In this document: piece after piece, positions 10,322 through 20,726 of the stretch | How positions within the stretch are numbered: the stretch's first letter is position 1 | Layout of the letters: each line of letters starts with the position of its first letter | Assembly (NCBI GenBank): GCA_963823095.1 | Contig: CAWGKI010000001.1 | Location: forward strand, 1,550,001-1,614,000 | Origin: CAIVVT01 sp963823095 | GTDB lineage: Bacteria > Acidobacteriota > Terriglobia > Bryobacterales > Bryobacteraceae | Direction of reading: 5' to 3' | DNA: 64,000 bases | The notes under the pieces: generated by a model | What the model was told of the DNA's origin: nothing | Databases searched by the model: none | What the model saw: the letters and a program-made list of their open reading frames with translations, nothing else | Translations under genes and position numbers: made by a program

Positions 10322-10480
10322 ATGAACACCAAGAACGTCACCGACCGGACCGAACGGAAAGAATTGAAGCGCAAAGCGCGCGCCAAGGCTCCGGCCATCG
10401 CCAAGCGCGCCGCCGGCGTGGACCGCGGTTCCCAAAAGCGCAAAGTGAAGACCATCGCCAAGGGTCAGCGTAAGCGCTAG
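10322..10480 (+). CDS. 52-residue highly basic peptide of unknown function
   Basis: An ATG three bases after the helicase stop opens a 52-codon frame ending TAG 10478-10480. The product begins MNTKNVTDRTERKELKRKAR and ends AKGQRKR, with about 20 Lys or Arg and no Cys, no hydrophobic stretch and no Trp. It resembles small nucleic-acid-binding or ribosome-associated peptides in composition only. Tight spacing suggests it is co-transcribed with the helicase. The region after it up to 10760 shows no gene. Confidence 0.6.
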   Translation: MNTKNVTDRTERKELKRKARAKAPAIAKRAAGVDRGSQKRKVKTIAKGQRKR

Positions 10481-10762
10481 TAACCGCTAAGGGTCCCAAC
10501 CCTTCCGTGCCGCCGGGTTATATAGCCTGGGCGAATCGGCAGTGTTCCCTCCGAGCGTCTCAACCCCGAGCGCAACGAATCTTGCGAGCAATCCGGATGG
10601 CGGGCGCCAGCATGACTGGCACCCGCCCATTCTGTGTTTTCGGTGTATTGCGAGCTTCCTGCCCGCTTCCTTCCGCATGGATTAACCCGCAGGCGAGTGT
10701 TCATCCTCAAATGATGAAACCCTGCGCCTGTCCCCCACACAGAATAGAGCGCACAACTGCTA

Positions 10763-10800
10763 CAACCGCTCCCTCACGGTCGTGGCTCCGTTTCGGGGCG
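10763..10800. repeat. Intergenic repeat, family A; rest of 10481-10933 empty
   Basis: Family A copy (caaccgctccctcacggtcg, then tggctccgtttcgggg), followed by a degenerate partial second copy to about 10860 (gagggaccgctctcttcg). The gap 10481-10933 separates the basic peptide from the phosphatase pair. I found no RNA gene or credible coding frame in it; the open frames that cross it do not look coding. Confidence 0.65.
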
Positions 10801-10933
10801 GGGGCGCTATCAGGGCGCGACGATCGTTTGAGGAGGGACCGCTCTCTTCGTTCCCGGCTCTGTGCTGTCGGTGGCCGCACCTCCATCTTTTCTAGCGCTT
10901 CGCAATCTGAGATGCTGGTCACTCGGCACGATC

Positions 10934-13402
10934 ATGGATCTACACGCTTGGGCGGAGGTCGCTTTGGGGCGTCTGCGGTTGTCCCCGCGGTCGCTGCGCG
11001 TCTGGACGTGGGTGCTCCTGCTATCCCCGCTGGCGTGGGCCGGCGGGCTCTATCTGCGTTATCAGATTACGACCCACACCTGGCCGGAAGCCGCCCTCGA
11101 CCGGGCGAGTGCGCTGCATAAGGCCTCGCTCGAAGCACACCAGCAAGGCGTGGATGTCTCTGGCTGGCGTGAATCCATCGAGTTGCACGCGAACCCGGCG
11201 CTCGATGCCGCGATGCATCGGCTGCAGCCCGATATGCGCCGCTGGCTCTACGAGAACGCGCCACCGCGCTCTCTGGTCGCCGGATTCGAGAACGCGAAGA
11301 CCGGCGAAAAACTCACTTTCGACGTAAATATGCGTGGCGAGGTCACGGGGTTCCGGCAGGAGTTGCGGAGCACGGGCAACTGTGCGGACACGGGGCCCAA
11401 CGGGGAGAACGACGTGGAACGAGAGGCGCGCCGGCTCTTCCTCAAGCGCTTCTCCCGCTGGCCGCAACTCGGCAGCGAATCTCCCTCTCGAAGCGAGATT
11501 CGCGTTTCGGGCCAGGCAATGAGGATCCGCTATAGCTGGCGAGTGGAAGTGCCCGCATTGAAGGAAATCCCTCTGCGGTACGAAGCGGATTTCGTGTGCG
11601 GCCGCGTGGCAGGCGAGCAGGTGCGGCCGGAATTGGACGAGCGCCGTCCTCCGCCGGGTGTTTCGCGAAGTGGCGGCGATCGGGAGGGCGGAGTCTACAG
11701 CGTGCTGTCCGTGTTCTATTTTCTGATCGCAATTCCATGGATCGCTGTGCGATATATCAAGCGCTCCTTGCAGCGTGAAGCGCCGCAGGGGCGCATCCTG
11801 GTGGCTGGCGCTATCTTTGCCGTTTTTGTCGGCCTGAGCTTATTCGACCGAGCTTCGGGGATGAGAATAGCAGGCGACCAGGTGCCCCTCCCGTTGCAGA
11901 TTGTGTTCGGTTCGCTGGCACTCGGCGTAGCGGCACTTCTGTTTGGCATGGCGTACGCCGCCGCCGAGGGCGAAGTGCGGGAACTCCATCCAGGTACGAT
12001 GACGTCGCTGGACGCGCTTCTCACAGGACAGCTTTTCACGCACAACACCGGCTCGGCGATCCTGCTGGGAATGGCGATCGGAGGATGGTTGCTGCTGGGC
12101 ACTCAAGCGGCTTCACTTCTGCACGGGCGGGGACCCGTGGATCTGGCGGAGGTGGAATTCGTGTTCGCGCGCGTGCCGTGGCTCACGGCTCTGTTGAAGG
12201 CGCCCTTCAGTGCAATTCTGAGCGGCTTGTTCGGCTTCCTGGTCCCTCTGGCCATGTTCCAGCGCATCACGCAGCGTTGGCTCCGCCGCTGGCCGAAGCA
12301 GGCGCCCCGGGTGCATCTCGCCCTGGTGTTCCTGGCCGCGATGTCCGGGTTCGCCCTGGTTGCGCCCTCAAGTCTCGCGTTCCTGGGCCAGACGTTGTGG
12401 GGCGTGGCCAGCGCAGCCGCACTGTTCGCCGCCTTCTTCTGGGCCTCCGACCTGCTGGCCGGTCTGGCCGCTCTGGCGACGCTGCGGATAGGCCTCGCCG
12501 CCGGTACGCTGATGGCCGCCTCGCCGGGTTCGCTCGATCTGGCGATCCTGCTGGGCGCCGGCATCGCGGTAGCCATAGCCGCATGGTTCGCCGCCAGGCG
12601 TGGAGAGCTTCTGCGGGATGAGGACGTTCGCCCGCTGTATGCGTCCAACCTCGCCGAGAGGCTGCGGCTTGAGCGGGAGATTGACGCGACCCGCGTGGCC
12701 CAGCGTTGTCTTCTGCCGGCGGCATTTCCGCAAATCGATGGGCTCGACGCCTCTGCGACATGCCTGCCTGCTCACGATGTGGCAGGGGACTTCTACGACG
12801 CTTACCCGCTAGCCGGTGGGCGCCTGGCCGTGTTGCTCGCCGAAGGCGGCGGGCAGAGGCTCGCGCGGGCGCTTTCTATCGCTCTGGTGAAGGGCTACCT
12901 GATGCAAAAGGTGGGCAACAGCAAGTCGCCGGGCGAGGCACTGGCCGCGCTGCACGCTGCTATCGGTCACCTCGTGGAAGGCAGTACGGGTAGTCTCTGC
13001 CTGGCGATCGTCGATCCCGCCGAACTCGTTTTGCGCTACGCGCGGACTGGCGAGTGGCCGACGCTGCTGCTTCGCCGGAGTCCCGACGCGCCCGCGCTGC
13101 CGTGCGCCGAGGCGTCGCAGGAAGTTCGCGGCCTACGCATCTTCGAAGGCGCCGCAACACTGGAGCCGGGCAGCCTGATCCTGATGTACAGCGATGGCGT
13201 CGGCCGCCGGGGTTCGATGGTCCGCATGTTGCGCCACAACCGGTTTGAACGCAAGTCGGTCCGCATGAGCGCGGCCGAAATCATCAACGCCGTTCTCGGC
13301 AAGCTCTCTAGACGCGCGCGCCGGCGCCTGGGGGACGATCTCACTTTACTGGCCGTGCGGGTTGACTCAATACACGCCGCTAACCGGGAGGCTGTCGCGT
13401 GA
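10934..13402 (+). CDS. Membrane-bound SpoIIE-type phosphatase, motifs degenerate
   Basis: An 822-residue protein with a signal-anchor helix (VWTWVLLLSPLAWAGGLYL), a periplasmic domain of about 200 residues, roughly eight further membrane helices and a cytosolic SpoIIE/RsbU-type PP2C domain. The phosphatase domain starts with the linker helix RLRLEREIDATRVAQRCLLP. Some metal motifs are kept (VAGDFYD, MYSDGV, GDDLTLLAV), but the block that normally reads ADVSGKG is AEGGGQR, and the RAGHNPP block is RTGEWPT. It may therefore be weak or inactive. The ATG at 10934 sits before the first helix. It overlaps the next gene by GTGA, so the two are probably made together. Confidence 0.8.
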   Translation: MDLHAWAEVALGRLRLSPRSLRVWTWVLLLSPLAWAGGLYLRYQITTHTWPEAALDRASALHKASLEAHQQGVDVSGWRESIELHANPALDAAMHRLQPDMRRWLYENAPPRSLVAGFENAKTGEKLTFDVNMRGEVTGFRQELRSTGNCADTGPNGENDVEREARRLFLKRFSRWPQLGSESPSRSEIRVSGQAMRIRYSWRVEVPALKEIPLRYEADFVCGRVAGEQVRPELDERRPPPGVSRSGGDREGGVYSVLSVFYFLIAIPWIAVRYIKRSLQREAPQGRILVAGAIFAVFVGLSLFDRASGMRIAGDQVPLPLQIVFGSLALGVAALLFGMAYAAAEGEVRELHPGTMTSLDALLTGQLFTHNTGSAILLGMAIGGWLLLGTQAASLLHGRGPVDLAEVEFVFARVPWLTALLKAPFSAILSGLFGFLVPLAMFQRITQRWLRRWPKQAPRVHLALVFLAAMSGFALVAPSSLAFLGQTLWGVASAAALFAAFFWASDLLAGLAALATLRIGLAAGTLMAASPGSLDLAILLGAGIAVAIAAWFAARRGELLRDEDVRPLYASNLAERLRLEREIDATRVAQRCLLPAAFPQIDGLDASATCLPAHDVAGDFYDAYPLAGGRLAVLLAEGGGQRLARALSIALVKGYLMQKVGNSKSPGEALAALHAAIGHLVEGSTGSLCLAIVDPAELVLRYARTGEWPTLLLRRSPDAPALPCAEASQEVRGLRIFEGAATLEPGSLILMYSDGVGRRGSMVRMLRHNRFERKSVRMSAAEIINAVLGKLSRRARRRLGDDLTLLAVRVDSIHAANREAVA

Positions 13403-15791
13403 CGCCGCCACGAGTCAGGCCGGGCCGCTTGGCGCTGGTCGGATTTGCTGCATTAGGCCTGGCCGCGGCCGCGTGGCTATGGCAGGCAGTGCCCCAGCGC
13501 GACGCGGCGCTGCGAGACCGAAATCTCTCGCGTACTGCGATGGTGGAGCAGGCTCGCTCCATTTCGCGAAGCTTCGACCTGAAAACGGATGGCTGGCCGG
13601 CCGTCGTGCGTCTGAGCCGCGATCGCCGTCCTGAATCTCGTCTGGTAAAGTCTAATGCCAACCTCAGCCGGTCGCCGTTGCTGCGGCCTTCTGTCGCGGT
13701 CGAAGTCTACCTGATCAGTCCTAAAGCTGCACAGGGGGAGCGTGTCCGCGCCCATCTTCACATCTCACAGGACGGACGGTTGCTGGATTGGAACATCGAC
13801 GGGTCTTCGGGCGAGGAAGCCGATACGGACGTCGCCGGAAGCGCCTCGCATAGGACGCCCACCGCGGCGGAAGAGACCGTGCTCAGCGCACTGGTGACCA
13901 ACGCGGTGGAACGTCTGGCCGGCCGTTCCGCTTCGTTGTTTCACCCGATGAGTTCCGATCCGGTCAAAACCGAGGGAGCATACGAATTGGAGGCCCCCGA
14001 TCCCTCCAATAGCGCTTTGAACTGGCGCATACACATCGGCGTGAAGCATGGGCATCTGGTGAAGGCCGAGTTGGATCCGGACGTTGTGGACGCTTCCTTC
14101 TTCAGATCCTTCCGTTGGAGACTGACAACCACGGATTTGCGCGACTTGGGCTTCGCCATGTTCCTGATTGTGGCCGTGGGCGCGACGCTCGCGGGCCTCC
14201 AAGGCTGGCGGCGTGGCAGTTTCGACCGGCGATTCGCGATTATCTCGTTTTCCTTGCTCGTTCTGGCCTCGGCGGGTTCCTGGGTCTGGGGCATGAAGCG
14301 CGACGAACTCTCGCTAACATTGGCGTCTGGCGATGAAGGCGTCGGGCTGGTGTTTAGAGGAGCTCTCACCCTGGCCTGGGTGGCCTGGATTCTGGCGGCG
14401 GCGGAAGCGCGCGCGCAGCGCTTCGCTACTTCCACTTGGGCCTCACTACGCATGGCAGTGGGCGGACGGCTGGCCGACGGGAATGTGCTGCGCGCGGTGG
14501 CCGCGGGTCTGGGTGCGGGCGCTCTTCTGGCAGTCTGCCGAATCGCCCCGGAGTGGCTGGGTGCGCCCGATCCCTACTGGAGGGTGCTCGGACTGGGAGG
14601 ATTTTCCACCAGCCCGCTCTCCGACGCCTTCGCCTCATTCGGAGACGCCTCCGTTCTCGCCGTTCCGCTCTTTGCGCTGACCTGGGCGCTGCGCTTTCGC
14701 AGGGTCGTCACCCGTGGCTTGCTTTTGTTGGTCCCCGTCGTGCTGATGACGATGACGCAGGCTCGCACCGAGGACTCTCCCCAATTGCTCGCCTGGGCGG
14801 CCCTGGCGGGTGGCGTCATCTCGGTCCTCACTTACTGGCAAGCGGGCGCGCTGGCCGTTGCGCTGGCTTTGCCAGCGTCAAACTTGTGGCTTGCTGCTTC
14901 GGGTGATCTCAATTCCGCCGCAATGTCGTCCTTGGCCGGCGTCACCTTGATTGCACTGCTGCTGGGTCTGCGCGAGCCCGAGCCCGTTGCCGACGTATGG
15001 CTGCCGGTGGACGAGGCGGATCTGCCCTCCACCCGGCGCGAGCGTTTGAAGGCCGAATTCACCGACGCCCGCGAAGCCCAGCGGCGCCTGCTGCCCGCTA
15101 TTCCTCCGGCGCTGGCGGGATATGACATAACCGCGCTGTGCCTGCCCGCTACCGATGTTGGGGGTGACCTGTACGACTTCCACTCGCTGCCGGATGGCCG
15201 CACGCTCTTCTCCGTCGCCGACGTCTCCGGCAAGGGCATGCCGGCGGCGTTATACATGACGCTGTGCAAGGGCGTTCTGGCGTCAGTCTGCGAGGAGACT
15301 AGCGACGTGGAGCGGATCGCTTCGCTTTCCAACCTCCATATCTACTCGGCTGGCACGCGCGGGAAACGTGATCGCCGGGTCTTCGTGACCGCGGCTCTCG
15401 CGGCCTTACGGCCTGAAACGGGCGAGGTTGAACTGGTGCGCGCCGGTCACAATCCGCCGCTGTTGGCTCGCGCGGGCGGCGAGATCTCGTTTCTCAAACC
15501 TCCGGCCTGGCCTTCGGAATGGCGGCGGCCCGCGTCTTCGATCCGCGTCTGGGGCGGGAGACTGTAACGCTTGCACCGGGCGATCTGCTGCTGCTCTACT
15601 CCGACGGAATCACGGAGGCGATGGACCGGGAGCAGGATCAATTTGGGGAAGAGCGCCTGGCCGAAGCACTGCGCGAGCCAGCGGATTCAGCCACGGTTTG
15701 CGCCAGAATCGTGGACGCCGTCAACGCCTTCGCGGCGGGCGCGCCGCAGCATGACGACATGACCTTGGTCGTCATCCGCCGGACGAACTGA
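13399..15791 (+). CDS. Membrane-bound SpoIIE-type phosphatase, one frameshift
   Basis: Paralogue of the preceding gene, starting with GTG inside its stop codon. Layout is the same: signal anchor (LALVGFAALGLAAAAWLW), periplasmic domain (about 30-235), about eight membrane helices, then a cytosolic PP2C domain preceded by RERLKAEFTDAREAQRRLLP. Its phosphatase motifs are canonical: VGGDLYDF, VADVSGKGMPAALYM, RAGHNPPLL, LYSDGITEA and HDDMTLVV. These enzymes usually dephosphorylate anti-sigma-factor antagonists in partner-switching pathways. The frame changes near 15505, after ISFLKPP, and continues as AFGMAAARVFDPRLG in frame 3. Joined length is about 797 residues. No anti-sigma antagonist gene is nearby. 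Confidence 0.85.
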
Positions 15792-15811
15792 TCGCCCGGC
15801 GCTTGGATACC

Positions 15812-18440
15812 TCAGAACTCCAGCGTCACCGCGGCTTGATAATTGCGCGGCGCGACGAAGTGGGTGCCGCTGAAGGTGGACAGGAAGTTGTAGAGCGCCA
15901 CCTTGTTCGTCAGGTTCATCAGGCGTCGAAGCGCAAGCTCAGCTTGTAGTGTTCTCGCTGTCAGAATAGGTTGTCGATGCCAATGCCAGCGTCAAACAGG
16001 TTGCGCGGAGCGACGCGCGGCGGGTTGTGTCGGCGTTCGCCGTGCCGGGCTGCGGGATCACCAGCACGCGTAGCGCCGTAATTGGGGGACGCGCAGGACG
16101 GTGATCGGACTGCTCGAGCGTCGCGTACTGGCTGTCCGCAATAGAAACCGATGGCCGATTGCTGGATCGGCGGTCAGCGCGAGCAGCGTCGGCCAGACTC
16201 GGGGACCGAGCCCGCGACCATGCCGCTGTCGTAGCGCCAGGTGAAAGCGAGCCAAGGTCCGTCGCTTCTTGGCGCTGGTAGCGGAGCTTGCGTGGTCTGC
16301 TGGAACGCCTGGTCGTGATCGATGCGGAACACGCCGGTCCTCCAGCGGCGAGTTGAAGAGCAACCCACCGTTCTCGGGTCCGAAGACCCGCGCCCGCGTG
16401 TGGCCGACTTCAGTGAACGCGCTGAAGCCGTGTATGTCGGTGGTGCTCAGCGCAGCCGAAACGCCGTCGATCTTCGACTTGTCCCAGGAGATCGGGAAAC
16501 ACGATGGGCGTGTTGAAAAGCGTATCGAAATCGTAAGCGTTGGTGGTGAACTTCCAGAAGTACTCGCCGTCTAATGACGAGCTTCTTGTCGAAGGCTCTG
16601 CTGCAGACCGGTATTGTACGTGGTTGCGATGGCCGGGCTTCAGAGCCTGGTCGCCGTACGCGCCGAATCATGGCCCGCGCCAGCGCCGCCGAGCCCTGTG
16701 GAACTCGACAGCAGCAGATTCTCGTTGTAAGGCGTCTCCATGGTCGTGCGTAAAGGAAGTGCGCAGCACAGTGCCCGTCGTCTTGATGTGGTACGCCATG
16801 CCGACGCGCGGCTGAAAACGATGAGTCGCTCGACAGACCGCGGTAGTCGTCAAAACGAAGTCCGAGGCTCGAACGTTGAGGTCGCCAAGGCGTGATTTCG
16901 TCCTGCGCGAATGCCGCCGCCTGGTTGATCGTTCGCGCGTCCGCGGAAGATCAGGTAATGTGCCGCCACGTGAGAGATCGAACGGCAGCAGCCCCGGCAA
17001 CGAAGCCGGGATTCGCGTGTGTATCCGGCGTCTGCGCACCCGAGACGGCGCGAGCACCGACGATCCAGGCACTGCGGCGCCGGACCCATCCAGGCATACC
17101 GGGTTGATTGCCGGAGAAGTCAACGCGAAACGAGTAGTCCTCGGAAAGCCCGGTTTGCCCGTACTGCATGCCGAACTTGATGGCATGACGCTTCTTACGC
17201 AATCGCCAGGTCCGTCTTGAAGCCGGTGCTGCGCAGGCTTGCGATTCTGCCCGATGGTGCCTGGCGTGTCCGACAGAGGATTCGCGCTGGGCGTAGTAGC
17301 CCACTGAAGTCCTCGCCGCCACCATGCATTCACGGTGTACAGCAGGTTCGCGCCGATGGTCCGCTGGTAGCCGGGCGCGATGCTGAACGTGCGAACCTGT
17401 TGCCGCTGGTCCTGCCCCGCGGCGGCCTGGTCGTAAGTGTTCGGGATCTGGAACCAGTTGCGCGCCAGCGAAGAGATTCAGGTGAAACATGTCCCGTCCC
17501 GTCGGCTGGTAATCGAAGCGCTGGAAGAACGTTGCCGCTATTGCCTGCCGTCGTGGATGCGCCTGGAATTCGGGAGTGTCGAGAAAGCGGCCCGATCGCA
17601 TTCCATTGGCGGCCGTAAAACTGCCCCAGTTTTTCCCGCCGAAGCCGAGGGCTACCTCCTGGTTAATGGTGCCGAAGCTGCCGTATTCCGTGGTCAGCTG
17701 AACCCGTAACGGCTGGGTCTGGCCCATTCCGGAGCGCGTCGTTGTGTTCACCACCAGGCTGGTCTTGTCGCCAAATTCGGCCGGAGGCGCGCCTGTTATC
17801 ACTTGCATGCGACTGGATCGCATTCAGCGGGCATCTGGGTCGAGAACTGCTTGCTCTGCTGATCGCTGACGGGTTGGCCGTCCACACGAAAACGTAACCT
17901 GCGCGTGATCGCCGAGCGGGTGAAAGAACCCGTTGGAATCCGCTGCGACGCCCGGCGTGCCGAGCGTGATCGCGTCGCTCAAGCCCGAGCCCGGCGAATT
18001 GGTGGGCAGACTATCGGTCAGGCTCTTGTCGATGTCGTTGTGGGCATACGTGACAGTCTCCAGCAGGTCCGCGCCAGCCGCCTCCACCGTCATTTCGGTC
18101 TTGCCGCCGGCCAGAGCCAGATGGACCGGTAGGGTGATCGGAATTGCGCTGCGGAGGTTGACGTCCTGCTCCTGGTTCTCGAAACCGCTGGCGGAAATCT
18201 CGACGTGATACTGGTTCTGCGGGACGTTGATGAAGCTGAATGCGCCATTTTGGTCGGTTTTCGCTCTTCTCTCGTATCCGCTGATCGGATTGCGGAGGTG
18301 CGCCAAAGCGTTCGGCAGACGGCTTCGGTCTGGTCCAGAACGGTTCCAGAGAGTGTTGCGGAGTTGCCCAGCGATTGAGAGTAAAGCGGGCTGAACAGAC
18401 CAAGAGCGGTCACCAATATCCCGGCAAAAAACCTTTGCAT
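15812..18440 (-). pseudogene. TonB-dependent receptor with regulatory domain, many frameshifts
   Basis: Minus-strand outer-membrane receptor of the Oar/CarO-like type found in numbers in Acidobacteria, but broken throughout. Recognisable pieces: signal peptide (MQRFFAGILVTALGLF), the carboxypeptidase-like regulatory domain (NGAFSFINVPQNQYHVEISA, GFENQEQDVNLRS), a plug region (SLPTNSPGSGLSDAITLGTP, PAEFGDKTSLVVNTTTRSG), early barrel strands (NWGSFTAANGMRSGRFLDTP) and a C-terminal strand ending NYQAAVTLEF at 15812. Pieces alternate among all three frames; I count at least eight shifts, and the stretch 15.9-17 kb keeps no frame for long. Joined length is about 875 residues, somewhat short for a full Oar-like receptor of 1000 or more, so deletions are likely too. 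Confidence 0.7.
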
Positions 18441-18612
18441 CCTATCCTGTAATATCTTTCACCGAGTGACCGTCCACAGTCACAACCGATGGGCGGGCCA
18501 TGGGTGGCTATGATCGGGACCGAAAGCCAGGCGGGCGGGCCATATGCCTAAATGTGATCTCTGAGGGCGTAACCTGCCGCCGGTATGCATCGAATGAGAA
18601 GGAGAAGATGCT

Positions 18613-19080
18613 ATGAGATTCCGTTCCCGCCGGATCGCATTGATGATTCTTGCCCTGCTCGTGGTTGAAGGAACGCCCGCCTTCAGTCAGAACAAGCCCG
18701 CACCAGCAGGCAAAGTGTGCAAGAATGCCGCCGGAGTTGCTGCCGGTGGGTACGACGTCGTCTCCTACTTCACGGAGAAGAAGCCTGAGGAAGGGAGCAC
18801 GCTAATTTCCCTGAAGCACGCTGGCGCGGAGTACCGCTTCGTCTCGGCGACCCACCGTGATCAATTTGCAGCCAATCCGGGGGCATTCCTGCCACAATAC
18901 GGAGGACATTGTGCTTACGGCATGGGCCAAGGGAAGACGCTTACAGGAGATCCGCAGTCCTGGCTGATCAACAAAGGCAAACTTTACCTGACTTCCAGCC
19001 GCGAGGCGCTCGCAGCGTTTCAATCGGACCTGGCTTCGGCGATCGCGCAGGCCGACGAGATCTGGCGGCGGTTATACTAA
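18613..19080 (+). CDS. Secreted YHS-domain protein
   Basis: A 155-residue exported protein. A signal peptide (residues 1-26, ending TPAFSQ) precedes one YHS domain: GGYDVVSYF, AEYRFVSATHRDQFAANPGA, YGGHCAYGM. YHS domains are thought to bind metal and occur in copper or heavy-metal handling proteins. A ribosome binding site (gagaaggagaag) lies before ATG 18613. Followed by a DinB-family protein 45 bp downstream, perhaps in one transcript. Precise role unknown. Confidence 0.85.
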   Translation: MRFRSRRIALMILALLVVEGTPAFSQNKPAPAGKVCKNAAGVAAGGYDVVSYFTEKKPEEGSTLISLKHAGAEYRFVSATHRDQFAANPGAFLPQYGGHCAYGMGQGKTLTGDPQSWLINKGKLYLTSSREALAAFQSDLASAIAQADEIWRRLY

Positions 19081-19125
19081 TTGTCCCGGCGCGGATTCAG
19101 TGCAAGCGCCGTTTCGAGGTGAAAC

Positions 19126-19656
19126 ATGAAGGCAACCGTGTTCACGATTCTGGCGCTGGCTATTCCGGCGCTTGCGCAGACTACCGTCAAAGACGCGCTG
19201 GCGAAGCATTGGAAGACCTCAGGCGAGTTCACCGTCGCGGTGGCTGAGGCCATGCCCGCGGATGGCTACGCATTTCGAGTCTCTCCGGAAGAGATGAACT
19301 TCGGCCAACTGATGGCGCACATCGCGGCTGCGGACCTGAATGGCTGTGCCAATGCGAGCGGTCTCACGAAGCCGGCGCTCCCGCCCAAAATCGCCGAGTG
19401 GGCCAAGGACACGCAAAAGGTGGACGTGGATAAAGACACAGCCACCCAGTTCCTGAAGGACTCGTTTGCATTTTGCGACCAGGCTGTGGCAGCCATGACT
19501 CCGGAGCGCTTCGATTCAGTGGTGGGTCCGCCGGCTCGTAAGATGACCGGCTACGAATGGTTGTGGGCGTACTTCACGCACACGGCGCACCATCGCGGGC
19601 AGGCGGAGGTCTACCTACGCGCGAAAGGCATCAAGCCGCCGGGATACGCGTTCTAG
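19126..19656 (+). CDS. DinB-family protein, exported
   Basis: A 176-residue DinB/YfiT-like four-helix protein with an N-terminal signal peptide (MKATVFTILALAIPALAQ). The metal-site histidines of the fold are visible in LMAHIAAAD and HTAHHRGQAEVYLR. DinB-like proteins include thiol transferases and many of unknown function; acidobacterial genomes carry exported versions. RBS gaggtgaaac. Probably co-transcribed with the YHS gene. Confidence 0.85.
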   Translation: MKATVFTILALAIPALAQTTVKDALAKHWKTSGEFTVAVAEAMPADGYAFRVSPEEMNFGQLMAHIAAADLNGCANASGLTKPALPPKIAEWAKDTQKVDVDKDTATQFLKDSFAFCDQAVAAMTPERFDSVVGPPARKMTGYEWLWAYFTHTAHHRGQAEVYLRAKGIKPPGYAF

Positions 19657-19666
19657 GATGAGCCAG

Positions 19667-19760
19667 TGTGGGGCAGACCTCAGTCTGCGCACGGCTTCAG
19701 CCCTGCTCTTCTTCCGGAGAGACCGGTTGAAACCGGTCCGCACTCCCCCCACCACTCGCC
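19667..19760. repeat. Intergenic palindromic repeat between dinB-like gene and ccmD
   Basis: Contains two short self-complementary units, cagacctcagtctg and gaccggttgaaaccggtc, inside a block that begins gtgtggggc. The layout (short palindromes joined by variable spacers) is the same as in the block at 31401-31503. It lies between converging genes and could act as a transcription barrier. Confidence 0.5.
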
Positions 19761-19773
19761 AGCGCGCTTCGCT

Positions 19774-19938
19774 TTAGCGCCTTTCGCGGTCCTCGACCAT
19801 GCGCTTCAGGGATTCGATCTGCGTCCGGATCTTGCCCTCGCGGCCGACGAGAGTCAGTACGTAGAGGACCAGGATCACCCACACGGCGCAGAGGCCGTAG
19901 GCGAGGTATTCGAAGTTGCGGGCGGCGGCATCGTTCAT
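19774..19938 (-). CDS. ccmD: Heme exporter subunit CcmD
   Basis: A 54-residue single-pass membrane protein: MNDAAARNFEYLAYGLCAVW, helix ending VLTLVGREGKI, then a charged coiled tail ending MVEDRERR. CcmD keeps holo-CcmE moving out of the CcmABC complex. The YLAYG..AVW..LVLY pattern is typical of the family. It starts 30 bp after the ccmC stop and is the last gene of the ccm operon. Stop TAA 19774-19776. Confidence 0.85.
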   Translation of the reverse strand: MNDAAARNFEYLAYGLCAVWVILVLYVLTLVGREGKIRTQIESLKRMVEDRERR

Positions 19939-19967
19939 TGCTCAAATTCCTTTCTCGTCGCTCCGGA

Positions 19968-20645
19968 CTAAAACGCGTGGATCTCGCGGCGCAGCGCGTC
20001 GAGTTCGCGCTGGCGGCGTTCCTGTTCCATGCGGACGGCTATCAGGATGAAAGCGAACATCAGCAGCGGCACCCAGTTGCCGTAGAGCATAGCGCGGTAG
20101 CCGGAATCCATTTTGCCTTGCCCGTAGAGCACCGGTTGAGGGTGCTGCGTACGGAACCATTTGATGGAGAAAAAGACGAACGGGACGACGGTGAAGCTCA
20201 GGATGGACATAACCGCCGAGAGGCGGGCGCGTTCGGTGGGCTCCTCCACGGCGCGGCGCAGGACCAGATAGCCGGCGTAAAGCAGCCAGCAGATGAGCAT
20301 CGAGGTGAGACGCCAGTCCCAGGTCCACCAGATGCCCCAGATGATGCGCGCCCAGATCATCCCCGTGATGAGGTTCGCCGCGCCGAAGGCCAGCCCAACC
20401 TCGGTCACCGAAACGGAGAAGGCGTCCCACTTCAGGTTCTGCGTCTTCAAGTACGTGATCCCCGAAACGAGAGCGGCAAAGAAGCACAGGAAGGCCGTGA
20501 ACGCTGCCGGCACATGGAAGAAGATGATGCGGAAGATGGCGCCCTGGAACGCCTCGTCGGGCAGGTGCGTGAGCATCGTCCAGATGTTCCGCACAAGAAA
20601 GCCGGCGGCGAGCAAGCCGAGGCCGATGAGGATTTTCTGTTTCAT
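19968..20645 (-). CDS. ccmC: Heme exporter CcmC
   Basis: CcmC loads heme onto CcmE at the outer face of the inner membrane. The 225-residue protein has six membrane helices, the tryptophan-rich WWD segment (GIWWTWDWRLTS) and flanking conserved histidines (FFHVPAAFTA before the motif, RTQHPQPVLYG after it). Length matches the family (about 220-250). It lies 191 bp after ccmB; the gap holds a palindromic repeat, so ccmCD could also be separately transcribed. Confidence 0.95.
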   Translation of the reverse strand: MKQKILIGLGLLAAGFLVRNIWTMLTHLPDEAFQGAIFRIIFFHVPAAFTAFLCFFAALVSGITYLKTQNLKWDAFSVSVTEVGLAFGAANLITGMIWARIIWGIWWTWDWRLTSMLICWLLYAGYLVLRRAVEEPTERARLSAVMSILSFTVVPFVFFSIKWFRTQHPQPVLYGQGKMDSGYRAMLYGNWVPLLMFAFILIAVRMEQERRQRELDALRREIHAF

Positions 20646-20726
20646 CGCTTAGCCCTTTCTCAGAGATTATCCAGGTCCACTTTACACGCCCACTCAGCCT
20701 GGACCATGAAACCTCGCGCCCGTCCG

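Noticed and set aside
10507..11121. 204-residue frame ahead of the first phosphatase
   Set aside because: It overlaps the phosphatase in another frame and passes through a repeat copy; no family features.
13399..15791. Programmed ribosomal frameshifting as the cause of split genes
   Set aside because: No slippery heptamer with a following structure was seen at the break points checked, and too many unrelated genes are affected.
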